From NCBI GenBank assembly GCA_003427395.1, contig BFEA01000323.1, positions 1,487,811 through 1,507,931 of the forward strand: a DNA stretch of 20,121 nt. The letters are read 5' to 3'. The notes below the pieces were generated by a model. That model ran no database searches. It saw only the letters and a list, made by a program, of their open reading frames with translations, and was not told the origin of the DNA. Position numbers and translations under genes: made by a program. Source of the stretch: Chara braunii. Lineage: Eukaryota; Streptophyta; Charophyceae; Charales; Characeae. Shown in pieces: positions 10,199 to 19,287 of this stretch (its first letter is position 1; the number at the start of each line of letters is the position of its first letter).

Positions 10199-10488
10199 TT
10201 GAATCAAGTGATTCCGCTTCACGCGCGTGCGTTAAGCGCCCCGTCGTGGGTTCTGGGTCCCGAAATCACCTTCCACTGTCAAAAGTTTCCAGCCGCCGTG
10301 CAGTGGGTTCCAAGCCTCAAGCGGATGGTGGTTTTTTCTTTTGCCCCCTCTACAAAAATCATTTGCAGTGATTGATATGTGGTGTCGGTTAACAATGTGA
10401 AAAAAAAAAACAATGTGGACCTTATACCAGGCTTCGATAAACTTCTTTTATGACTTATCTTTGCCAAATAGATTGGAGCTTTTGGCCC

Positions 10489-10576
10489 AAAAAAAAAAAA
10501 AAAAAAAAAAAGTCAATTGTTTGCAAATATTTTTTTTTTTTGACCCATAAGCTTTTTTTTTTTTTTTTTTTTTTTT
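10489..10576. repeat. Cluster of long poly(A) and poly(T) tracts
   Basis: A23 at 10489-10511, T12 at 10530-10541 and T24 at 10553-10576 lie within 88 bases. The opposed A and T runs can pair. Each may mark the tail of an old retroinsertion, on the plus and minus strand respectively, but no duplications were found. Confidence 0.8.
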
Positions 10577-11122
10577 GATCACAACTATCTATATTCTTCT
10601 CTCAACTTCTGTTTGTTTACCTTTCACTACCTACTCCTAAGACTATCTAGAGGGGACCCTTGCAAGCACAATTTTTCCTCTCTCTGTGAAGGGGAGATTT
10701 CATGTTGCCCCTTGCCCCTAATGGTTAGGGTATAGGGTTGGGGCCGCCAGTGGGGGTCTGGCTAACACAAAGGCCGAGACCTGCCAGTAGTTGTGCCTCC
10801 CTTTCTCATTGTCCCCCACCCTTCATCGAGTAGCAGCAGACCACTAGCACTAGAGAAGGTTGTTGAAAAAAAAAAAAAAAAAGGGTATGCAATATGCCTG
10901 CTGAGGCTCGGTCTGATGGACAGAGCAGCAGCTGTAATATGTGAAGATGGAACAGTCTGAAAAATTACAAAGGTGCCTCCCAACAAAGAACTGCAGGGCT
11001 GCAAGCTCTTTGACCCATCGGTCTGGGTTGCAGAAAAGAACCTTGATTACAAACTGAGCCCCATAGCCCAGCCCTAGACTTTCGTTGCCAGTTTACAGAG
11101 AATGTTGTAGACTGGTACAAGC
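10577..11122. other. Non-coding stretch left of the truncated LINE
   Basis: No credible open frame is present. There is an A17 run at 10866-10882 and a small imperfect hairpin near 10755-10781 (GGTCTGGC ... GCCGAGACC). The 80-codon minus ORF at 10762-11004 runs through the A17 tract and is not convincing. Confidence 0.5.
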
Positions 11123-11135
11123 TGTGATGCAGGCT
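11123..11135. repeat. Target-site duplication, left copy (TGTGATGCAGGCT)
   Basis: The same 13 bases recur at 11687-11699 and flank the minus-strand insertion exactly; on the minus strand this copy directly follows the poly(A) tail. The last T is shared with the poly(T) run, so the duplication is 12 or 13 bp. Confidence 0.9.
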
Positions 11136-11262
11136 TTTTTTTTTTTTTTTTTTTTTTTAACATCATTGGTGGGGAGTAAAGGGGCTGCTGATAAGAGCAG
11201 ACACCCCCTCTACTTACCCTACTTAATAGATGGCTCCATTCCATTGGTGGGGAGCTGCACCT

Positions 11263-11281
11263 GCTGGAAATCGGGTCCAGC
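11263..11281 (-). repeat. Conserved 3'-UTR stem-loop, copy H2
   Basis: In LINE sense: GCTGGA-CCCGATT-TCCAGC, preceded by GGGAC and followed by AGG. It is the equivalent of H1 in the large copy, with the same A:T sixth pair. Confidence 0.85.
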
Positions 11282-11325
11282 GTCCCTCACATCATAATGA
11301 CTTGAAGAGACAAGGAACAACAAGT

Positions 11326-11344
11326 GCTGGGAACCGGGCCCAGC
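11326..11344 (-). repeat. Conserved 3'-UTR stem-loop, copy H3
   Basis: In LINE sense: GCTGGG-CCCGGTT-CCCAGC, preceded by GGGAC. The sixth pair is G:C. The matching place in the large copy (about 132-165) carries an eroded version. Confidence 0.85.
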
Positions 11345-11474
11345 GTCCCATTTGAACAGATATGAGAATAGAAAAGGAAAAGATAAGAGAATTTTGTTCC
11401 TGCGCCTCTTCACCCTGGACGGGCGCTAGATATGCATGTCTAACTAGCGCTTCCAAACTTCCAAGTCACTCCCT

Positions 11475-11493
11475 GCTGGGAACCTGGCCCAGC
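11475..11493 (-). repeat. Conserved 3'-UTR stem-loop, copy H4
   Basis: In LINE sense: GCTGGG-CCAGGTT-CCCAGC. The stem is perfect, the loop has one change from consensus, and the leading GGGAC is GGCAA here. Confidence 0.75.
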
Positions 11494-11686
11494 TTGCCAT
11501 GTTCAGGCAACAGATCTGCGTATACTCAACCATTCTATCGTACAAAAAACAGAGGGTGATATAAATTATGAGCATAGAGTATAGACTCCTGGTATGAGTA
11601 TTTATTCTGGGTCAAGCGTATACCACGACCTGGGAACCATTGACAGACTTGCAGGAGGGAACGGATCCGGAAACTCTGATAAGGTT

Positions 11687-11699
11687 TGTGATGCAGGCT
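11687..11699. repeat. Target-site duplication, right copy (TGTGATGCAGGCT)
   Basis: Identical to 11123-11135. It joins the 5' end of the truncated LINE on the minus strand. Removing 11136-11699 restores the empty site. Confidence 0.9.
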
Positions 11700-11729
11700 A
11701 TTGTCAGCTCTGACTTTGTCCTGCTTAGG

Positions 11730-12260
11730 GTTGGACCCCACAGTACTGCGGAAAGGAAAAACTTTGCCACAAGACTATTTTCAGGACCCCACAGCCTGCA
11801 GCAGATGTTCATGGAAAGGAGGTGAAATTTCTCCCGCAAACCGTTTCCCGGGACCCCACAGACCAAAGATTGCAGCCTGGAAAAATGTAGTTTTGTGTTT
11901 TCACATAGTCCGCAGCCTGGAACAGTCTCACGGGAGGATTCCTCGCCGCAATTTTGTGCCAACTGTACAGGGTAGGGGGGGGGGAGGGCGTGTCGTTCTG
12001 GAAAAGTCTCACGGGAGGCAACAACCAATTGCAACCAAGAGTGCCACAAATAAAAAAGGAAAAACAAAGGGGGGGAAAAAAAAAAAGTGCCAACGAAGAC
12101 AGGCATCGATCGGCTCGACTGATTTTCAAAAAGTTTTACACGCACATTTGGTCCTCCGCGGTGGGGACCCCACAAAACTGCTTTCCTCTTTCCAAAATTA
12201 TTTACCCTTTTTTTTGGCTGGACGGTTTTTCCATCCTTTTCCTTGTGGGGTCCACCCCTT
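11730..12260. repeat. Degenerate short-repeat array with core GGACCCCACAG
   Basis: The core GGACCCCACA occurs in plus orientation near 11735, 11786, 11852 and 12166, and inverted near 12245. Two spacers share GGAAAGGA ... CCRCAARNCNNTTT. Another pair, GGAACAGTCTCACGGGAGG and GGAAAAGTCTCACGGGAGG, lies near 11918 and 12000, and GCAGCCTGGAA is repeated near 11873 and 11911. Overlapping open frames on both strands (up to 256 codons) exist, but one runs across the truncated-LINE junction and neither has a known motif, so I treat the stretch as non-coding repeat. Confidence 0.6.
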
Positions 12261-12479
12261 ACGCATTTTGCTTCCGGCTCCACCTCTGCACAACATGTTG
12301 TTGACCAACAACAGACCTTTCCATACAGCGGCAGCCTATACAATTAATATACAGATTCTACGGGCTCTTTCCTTAGGACCAAGAAAGCACCATTCCAAGA
12401 AAATTCTCCTAAGGATTGCACTTGCTCAAAACAAGTATTTCAAATTTGTCCATCGTGCAAGATGCATGTGATATACTAA

Positions 12480-13136
12480 CCTCATGCCCTGAGCTACTTT
12501 CCTTTATGTGTCAAACTAAAATGCGGAAGGACCCGGGAAGTGTGTAACTGGCGGTGTGCCAAGGATTTCTGGGAAAGATGGAGTTACAGGTCAGAACTGG
12601 AATCTCCGATCTGAGTTCAGAACGGTGGGCTAGCAATGTCTGCGTAATTGAAAAACATATTCGCGAAGCTCGTGTTGAGCCTTTCGGCATCTTTTAGTGG
12701 GGCAGAAAGGTATGGGAGTGAATGAAGGATCCTGTCTGTGAACGAGGGTTCGACGATGCATCTTGCAGAGCTCGAAGTCGTAGTCAGATAGGCGTAGTCG
12801 TGCTGCTCGATCCTATCCCTTTATGTCTCCACGTGGCATGTGGTCGAAGCCTCTCTCCTACAGACACATCGACAGTCTGAATACAAAGTACGGGGCCAAT
12901 GAGGAGCAATGATGGCCAAGGGATGACCATGAACTCGTTGAAAGGCAATAAAATTGAAAAGGGGGGGAAGATCGCATCAATGGTCACAAAGCCTGAGTCA
13001 ACGAGACCTGTGACGCTCAGGTACAAATCCTTTCTCTGCGTCGGGGGGGAAGAAGCTGGATGGTGGGTGGTACTTCAGGTTGTCTGAATTGCTTTTGTCT
13101 CTGGGACCTTTAAAAATTTTCTGAGGTGGCTTGAGG
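12480..13136. other. Non-coding stretch, no recognisable gene
   Basis: Balanced composition and no family-like open frame. A perfect G-box palindrome CCACGTGG lies at 12829-12836 with no gene next to it. The 80-codon minus ORF at 12784-13026 is rich in hydrophobics but has no known motif. Confidence 0.5.
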
Positions 13137-14200
13137 CTGTTACACTTAGTGATTCGCGATTGTTTGAAGCTAGAACAACGCTGGCCGGTGCAGGGGTGCT
13201 GCCTGTAACCTGCTGATGCAAGAGCGTGAGGCCTGGTAGAGAGATCTGGGAGTGCTTTGGGGTAGGCATTCTACGACACAATCAAGGGTTGTTGTCGGGA
13301 CAACGCTGGTCGGAGCTGGGGTGAGTTGCGTTGCCCTGTGACCCAGCAGCATGGGGGTGTGAGACTTGGAATCTTGGAAAGGATCGTGAGGGGCTTCAAG
13401 GGCGTGGGAGTAATTCAGAGCAAGCTTTGTGGTTTTCTGTTACTCACCGAATTTTTGATTACCGGAATTCTTCAGATGGTTTTTTTTAGTAAAAGTGGAG
13501 AGCAGGGGGAATAGGTTTGGCTGTTAGGAGGACCTAAGTATGTTTGGGTCTCTGAGATGTCTATCAACCTTTCCTACGTTATCTTAAAGTTGTTATACTC
13601 AGAGATCTGTGGTTGTTCTATGCTAGATCGACAAAGGCCGGTGCTGGGGTATTGCCCTGTAACCTGTTGAAACAGGAGTGTGAGGCCGGGTAGAGAGATC
13701 TGAGGATACTTTGGGGGGGTATCTTAAGGGACAACCAAGGTTCGCTGCTAACGACGCTGGCCGGAGCTGGGGTGAGTTGTGTTGCCCTGTATCCCAGCAG
13801 GTAGTGGGGGCATGAGGCCTGGAAGAGCTCGGTAGGGAGTGAGACAAAGTTGGGGAATGTTGGAAAGTTTCTTGTCAGGGAATTTGAGGTCTGAGCATGC
13901 TTTAGGATCTTGGTGGTTTATCCCTATTCTTCATCTTAATCCAATCATAATAAGTTCCTGATGTTATGTTTGTAGCAACAAGCCTTCGTTTACACTCGGC
14001 ATATAGGAGCTCCGAAATGATCGAATCCGGACTGACATCCGCAGAGCTGCTCTGTTCTGTGCCCCTGGTTGGTCGATGCCAGGACGATGCTGGCCGGAGC
14101 TGGGGCATTGCCCTGTAACCTGCACGGGAGTGTGAGGCCTTGTAGTGAGACCTGGGGTTGCCGAGGGAGGAAGGCAATCTAAGGACGAACTAGGGGGGGC
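13137..14200 (+). repeat. Tandem array, about 450-bp unit with two related sub-repeats
   Basis: A motif built on ACGCTGGCCGGAGCTGGGG, then TTGCCCTGTAACC and GTGAGGCCTGGTAGAGAG, appears with its GGCCGG core at 13183, 13308 (GGTCGG), 13636, 13759 and 14092. The spacings are 125, 328, 123 and 333. The first, third and fifth resemble each other most (CTGTAACCTG), as do the second and fourth (CCCAGCAG). The array is thus two full units and a third partial one, with strongly diverged spacer parts. No coding motif is visible. Confidence 0.7.
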
Positions 14201-14369
14201 TGCTAGGTGGCGAGAAGGGATCAGCTACGGCTGACGTGGGTTAGGGTCATATTTGTCTCCGAGTTACTATGTTTTTGGCGCAAGGAAGGCTAGGAGTTAC
14301 TGTGGGTTTAGGGTCTTTTACAAATATCAATCATCATCAACATTGGTAACACCATTATCACAATCAGTT

Positions 14370-14515
14370 ACATCATCACATGAGGGACGCTGAGCCCGGT
14401 TCTCAGCAATTGCGGTTCGGTTACCCTGGGTAGACTATGAGGACCTCCGCCTCGACATGTTCTTTGGTAATATCAGCCTTAGGCACTTGGCCCGTTTTGA
14501 AAAAAAAAAAAAAAA
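14370..14515 (+). mobile_element. Possible 3' end of a second retroelement with poly(A)
   Basis: The stem-loop at 14389 is followed about 90 bases later by A16 at 14500-14515, the same polarity as in the LINE 3' UTR. The bases between do not match the LINE 3' UTR, so this would be a related family or SINE. A weak direct repeat GAGTTA (14516, 14291) is too short to call a target-site duplication. The 5' limit is unknown. Confidence 0.4.
14389..14407 (+). repeat. Conserved stem-loop, copy H5, plus-strand orientation
   Basis: GCTGAG-CCCGGTT-CTCAGC, preceded by GAGGGAC as in copy H2. The fifth stem pair is A:T instead of G:C, with both sides changed. It is the only copy in sense orientation on the plus strand, so it comes from a separate insertion. 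Confidence 0.8.
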
Positions 14516-16660
14516 GAGTTATAGTCTTCCAATGGAAACTGATAGAGTCATTCGATATGTGACACAACTCGTGTACATCCCATTCACCGACACTCGTCCT
14601 TTCCACGCTATACAAAATTTGGGGCACCGCTCAAGACTGTCACGAGGATACAACGGAGAACCTTAGAACCCTCCAACGAGGTGTTCAAACATGCGAAGGG
14701 ACATCGTTCTCTCCCAAACACAACAGGAATGGTTGACATCAAGAATAACAGCGAAAATCCATGAGGAAATTCATCACACGCTCGTCCACCGTTCACAAAA
14801 CAGGAGGAGAACCATATTTTCATAGCCTTTGCAAAAGGAAAAAACTATGAAAGATGATCGTGCATACAAAAATATTATAGATGTAAATGACAATCGATGT
14901 ATACAGACTTCAGTGCAAACGAAAGAGTTCAACGACTCTAACAAGAAAGTAGTGTGAAACTATTCGTTTTATAAAGTGAAAGCATATTGAATGCATTATC
15001 ACTGAAGACTTAATCGAATATCCAATAAATCAAAACAGGAATCTGCGGCATCATAAGGGCGAGAAGCAAACATGCATTATAAACTTTTGTGCAAGTGGAA
15101 TAATGTAATAAGAATGTAGCACGTTCCTATATAGATACAAGGGATCCGAGAGTGGAAGAATATCCCCCTTATAATAAGCAAGACACATTCATTTAAACTT
15201 TATTAGGCACACAACATTTCATTATTTAACAAATAGTTGACCTTCAAAAGGATAATTCAAAGAAATCCACATGAGGCGACCACCAAAGTGTGGGCACGAA
15301 GGTGTTTACAGAAGAACGATCAATTGTTGCGTTCATCTTACGATCGAAGCGCATAACAAGATTCTGATGCGCACATCATCATTCCTTTGTGCAATGAGCA
15401 AAAACCACACCAGATTTCCATACATAAGAACCTATTTGAAGATCCACACGAATTCAGTCAATAGAAATAATTACATACGTACACATTCATGACTCACATA
15501 CATAAACGATCGAGATAATTTAAAGAAGAATGGGTTGTGAGATTAAAAAGAATAAATAGTGTCCTCACTATCCACAACCTTCACTCATAATCACATGAAC
15601 GAATCAGTGGGAGTAATATTACCCCGCTCTCACACACATGGTACCTATGTCAATCAATCACTGCCTCCTTACTCGTGCTTGAGAGTCGACGATCCGAAAC
15701 GTTGCACACCTAATATCTTTTAGCGATCGTCTCTTTGTCAACCCAACTTTTGCATTGATTCACTCAAATATTGCAATATGTGCAACTATAAGGCACGCAA
15801 TCCACACAAAGTCATGGTTGACCCGGTGGGACTTTTCAATCTTCTGACCAACATCTATCTAGCCAATAGCCCACTCAAGTTAGTTGATAGAAAGAAAGAG
15901 AGAAAAAAAAAATGAAGAAAAAAAAAATGCGCTTGCAAGATTTATAATTGCGAAGATGGGAAGGAAAGAGTGCACGCACAAGGATGAGGCAAGTTCATGA
16001 CATTGCTTTAAAAATAAGCATTTCATAACTAGTCCAAACAAAGAGTGATGGATCGAATTGATCCGCACATAATGACCTAATCTCTACAGACACACCGGCT
16101 TGTCAAGATCCTCCCGAAGTTAGAGCAAGGGCGGAAAAGGAAGTTACAAATGATGACGTAAGAAATGAACAAGATTATGCAAGATCGAGGGAAAGGAAGG
16201 AAAAATAAGGGAGGAAGAAAAAATTAGTTACCATCGTTAAGAAAAACACATTGAAAGAGGAGAAAGGGTGCTCAAAAAGTTGAATGCAAATACACGTCTA
16301 GAGAAAACGGATGTGCAAGAAAGAAAAAGTTATAAAAACAATTATGTGAAATGTCGACGAAAGTAGTGTCTGATTCTTGCGACAAATTCAAAAATGAAAA
16401 ATCTAAAAAAAAATAAGGCGTGCCCACTAAGGCGCTTGACAATTCTATGTCAATTCCTATTTATTTAAAAAAGAAGAAAAAGATTTATCGATTTTTTCGC
16501 TCTTTATAAAAAAAACAAAAACGAGTTAATTACGAGGGCATGCTTCAAACCCGAATCAAATACAAGAGCACACTTGCAGAAAAACCCACAAATACCCCGC
16601 CGAAGACAAAGTCTACAGAGCGTATCAAAATTTGTAAAGCCGAAAACAAAAAGCAGCATG
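14516..16660. other. AT-rich non-coding stretch
   Basis: Low GC and many short A-rich runs (15900-15930, 16200-16230, 16400-16520). Open frames are short and lack recognisable motifs. I see nothing I can name here; it could be intergenic or a long intron of a host gene. Confidence 0.5.
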
Positions 16661-17082
16661 TCACTCATCCAAAATAACAAATAAGCGTAGGGTATAAATA
16701 AATTTGTGCAGTACTGAAATTTAAGTCGTCACATGTCAAGAGTCTTCCACTTGCATCGGGTCTCTTTTTTTTTCCAAATAATATGTCATCATCTATTGTT
16801 AGGGAGTTGCGCTTATTGGAAACCGTATGCAGAGTTTTAAAATAAGCAAGGATAGTTTGTTGAGATACAGTTTCTGTAGGGTTTATTACTCTTCCAAAAG
16901 AAAGGAGGTTCTGGTCAGGATGAAGTTTGACACGACCACAACGCAACATGCCCAATGACATCGATCACTTTTTTGGGGAATTATTGAGTATCAATGAACA
17001 GAAAGCAGATCGGAAGGGTGACACTCAGCCTCTCTGAGTCTGAGTTTTTTTCCCTTCCTTTGCCAACCTTCATCCAAACCTT

Positions 17083-17420
17083 GGGAAACCCATTGTTGAA
17101 GCACCCCAATATTATTAAAGACAATGTCGGTGTCCTTTCACTACTAGGCATCTAGGTAACACCATGCCCCTCACACACTTAGGGAGATCCGTTAACAAAT
17201 ACCCCAACATTACTCGAGTCAACAACCTCATGTACTCCTAGAGGTTTAGCTAGTATCCCTGCCAATTCACCATCGGGGAAACCCTGATTCTAAAGCACCC
17301 CTACGCTAGTGGACCCACCAACTCAGTCATCACATAGAGTGTTTTTGTTTCATTCCTTCCCTCTCCTTATCACTCTCTATCTGCCCTTAAGGAAAATTCG
17401 ATGGCAAAATACCCCCGTAG
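17083..17420 (+). repeat. Four diverged tandem units of about 95-115 bp
   Basis: Each unit has a GGGAAACCC-like block (17083, 17182, 17277, 17391), then AAGCACCCC / AAATACCCC, then an AAYATTA-like tract and a pyrimidine-rich end. Identity is low, about 60 percent by eye, so the array is old. Confidence 0.5.
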
Positions 17421-17591
17421 TATCGGATTCCCAATCTCTTTCACCACATCATTTTCTTCCTTCATAAACATAGGATTCATAAAAACCTTTAAAAAAAAAT
17501 TGTTTGGTTTGCAGAAAATTTTTTAAAGATTTTGATAGTATATTTTTCAAGCCTCCTACATAAACAAAATTTTCTGTAATGTAAATTAACC

Positions 17592-17593
<2 letters not shown>

Positions 17594-17635
<42 letters not shown>

Positions 17636-17636
17636 N

Positions 17637-17667
<31 letters not shown>
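17594..17667. repeat. Poly(A) tract of 74 nt containing an N
   Basis: An almost pure A run with the only ambiguous base of the window at 17636. The true length is probably unresolved by the assembly. No matching duplications were found, so I cannot say if it is a retroelement tail. Confidence 0.85.
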
Positions 17668-17668
<1 letters not shown>

Positions 17669-17784
17669 ACAAAAAGTGGTGAGGAGAGAAGCAAGTTTTT
17701 TTTATAAAAAATCACTACATTGTAAAACACCGTTTGTTCATGAACCGAAATATCCCAATTCTTTGTTTATCTAAAAAAATCATA

Positions 17785-18420
17785 TTTATAGTTCTATAAG
17801 GTATGTAGCACGACGAACCTATTGGAAGGTTTTTCAAACATGCACACATATTCTCCTATTCACAAATACTTTTGCTTGGATATGTTTTTTCATACATGGA
17901 CGAATATGCTGTTTTTTATTAACATATATATTTTTTTATATATTTTAAATCGTGGTTGGTTGACAATCTGAAGATGTCTCCCAAACAAAAATTGTTTGAA
18001 TTGGTTTTTTACATAACATATATTCTTTTACAAAGGTTTTACAGTTAACTTAAAAATGGATAAACTAGTTTTCGCAGAGTTTGGTTTTTACAAAGCTGTT
18101 AAAAACGACTTATAGTTCTATAAATGAGTATTCATTGAAACTGTTTTTCGTTTACATCTTTCGATTTCGCATTGCAGTCCTTAAAGATTGTCTTGCTTGA
18201 GTTATGTTTTTGCCAATCTACTGAGAACGACTTATAGTCTTATAATGTGCTCTTTGCTCGAAAGAGTTTTCTTGCACATTTTGAAAATCGCTGGACTTTT
18301 TGCCTGTTTTTTTACCTCCTTTCTTGGGAAACAGTTAAAAACGTTCTCTTTTATGTGTCAAAAATAACAGTTTGACTTCTATTTTTTTGTTCTATAAAAA
18401 ATGTTAGTTTTTTTTTAGGT
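17785..18420 (+). repeat. Diverged AT-rich repeats of about 120 bp
   Basis: The block AACGACTTATAGTTCTATAA recurs with few changes near 18104 and 18226 (spacing 122), with a shorter relative TTTATAGTTCTATAA at 17785. Upstream of the two good copies lie matching TTTGGTTTTTACAAAG / TTATGTTTTTGCCAAT blocks. A third unit after 18290 is eroded. Confidence 0.5.
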
Positions 18421-18759
18421 TTTCACGAATTCAGTGTTCATAAGACATTTTCATGTAAGAGTTTTGGAAAATATCTATCACTGGAACATGTCATACACGA
18501 TCTATGAAATTGACTATAGGGACAAAACCAACAACTTGAAGGAGTCACCCAAAAACTATGAGATGGCTTAGCACTAAAATGCCCTCGAGCTTTCTCATTT
18601 CCCACTTATCTCATTCAGTACCCTATAGCACACAAAAAGTACTAGAGCCACCAACTCCTTCACCAGTAATGACACTTGGCGTACTTTTGAAAACCTTTGA
18701 AAAGTTATCCCACTTGTTACTATTCTTACTTGATGTTAAACAACATGTCATTTGATTAC

Positions 18760-18801
18760 CAATTTGTCATCCAGGGACACAATATTTTTGCATTGGTCAT
18801 G
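18760..18801 (-). CDS. Putative internal exon, 42 nt, of an unrecognised host gene
   Basis: On the minus strand a U-rich acceptor (TTTTTTCTGCTTTTGGATTAG) precedes 14 open codons, HDQCKNIVSLDDKL, followed by a donor-like GTAATC. The intron to the upstream exon is 114 nt and T-rich, normal for plants, and the exon joins it in phase 0. The product is not recognised. No further exon could be placed downstream. Confidence 0.35.
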
Positions 18802-18915
18802 CTAATCCAAAAGCAGAAAAAACAAAAATTTTGAAAATTATATTTTGAAACTATTAATGATAAAAGCGTGCTCTAAATGAGACAGTTTCTTTGTATCTGT
18901 ATGTTTAAGACTTAC

Positions 18916-19062
18916 CTGACAAGCATGTAATGCATGACCTTGCACCACATACACCATAGGTCCAACTAAATGTGAAGGGCAACAACTGATGATTTTATTC
19001 AAGACATGCAATTTCCGGTTGCGACGAAATTTCCCCTCATAGGGGTTGACCAAGGGTTGGTC
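18916..19062 (-). CDS. Putative internal exon, 147 nt, of an unrecognised host gene
   Basis: On the minus strand 49 open codons begin DQPLVNPYEGKFRRNRKLHV, continue with a C-C-P-S-H-L-V-G-P-M-V-Y-V-V stretch and end HALHACQ. They stop exactly at a consensus plant donor, CAG|GTAAGT (18915 downward). The acceptor, TTGGAG at 19068-19063, is weak and directly follows an in-frame TAA at 19069-19071, so the exon cannot extend further in this frame. The segment has a basic N-terminal half and a hydrophobic core but no motif I know. Junctions with both neighbouring exons are phase 0. It could be a live exon or part of a gene remnant. Confidence 0.4.
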
Positions 19063-19287
19063 CTCCAATTAACCCTTTTTCATAACAGGTAGTGGTCCTC
19101 ATCTTGAGTTCCTCAATTTTGATGTCTCCAGAGTGTGGAGTTAAAAAAAAATAGATAAGTTGTGTTTATATTGTTGATGGCTACTGTAGTTTATCATTCG
19201 GTATCAATCGACGGAACAATTCCTTTGGTAGTATCACAATCATCCATTACATTACAAAATTAATAGTTAACGAGAGTAAAGCAATAC

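Larger units (their letters stand above)
9681..10488. other. Non-coding stretch, no recognisable gene
   Basis: There is no long or family-like open frame. The 73-codon plus-strand ORF at 10150-10371 and a 33-codon one at 9828-9929 have no recognisable motif. Two short perfect inverted repeats with ACGT cores lie here (listed separately). The stretch ends at a 23-nt poly(A) run, which could be the tail of an old plus-strand retrocopy, but no target-site duplication was found. Confidence 0.5.
11136..11686 (-). mobile_element. 5'-truncated LINE copy (same family), 551 bp with poly(A)
   Basis: On the minus strand the element starts inside the end of ORF2, reading FPDPFP ... SMVPRSWY and a stop TAA near 11604. 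The large copy has FPDPFP ... SMVPISWY at the same place. A 3' UTR of about 445 bases follows, with three intact stem-loops, the 12-mer ACTCCCCACCAA at the 3' end with a related copy upstream, and a terminal CTGCT-(6)-AGCAG hairpin. It ends in 24 A (plus-strand T run 11135-11158). Perfect 13-bp duplications flank it. This is a textbook product of target-primed reverse transcription that stopped early. The tail length and clean duplication suggest a younger insertion than the large copy. Confidence 0.93.

Noticed and set aside
10245-10262. GGGTTCTGGGTCCCG as a tRNA or SINE B box
   Set aside because: It has two extra bases against the B-box consensus, and no A box or cloverleaf fits upstream.
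11612-12471. Overlapping open frames of 243 (minus) and 256 (plus) codons
   Set aside because: The minus frame crosses the 3'-end side of the target-site duplication at 11687, so it joins LINE and host DNA. The plus frame is antisense to it. Neither has a family motif, and the stretch is repeat-rich.
12829-12836. Perfect G-box CCACGTGG as a promoter element
   Set aside because: There is no gene, TATA box or transcript start next to it; a single 8-bp site is weak alone.
14240-14315. GGGTTAGGGTC and GGGTTTAGGGTC as telomere-like repeats
   Set aside because: Only single motif copies occur, about 60 bases apart, with no tandem run.
18510-18630. CTATAGGG and CCCTATAG as terminal inverted repeats of a small transposon
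   Set aside because: Only eight bases pair, and no target duplication or further terminal match was found.
18986-19029. CTGATGA followed by CGAAA, a hammerhead-like core
   Set aside because: The 30-odd bases between do not form a stem II, and stems I and III with a cleavage site are absent. It also lies in the best putative exon.
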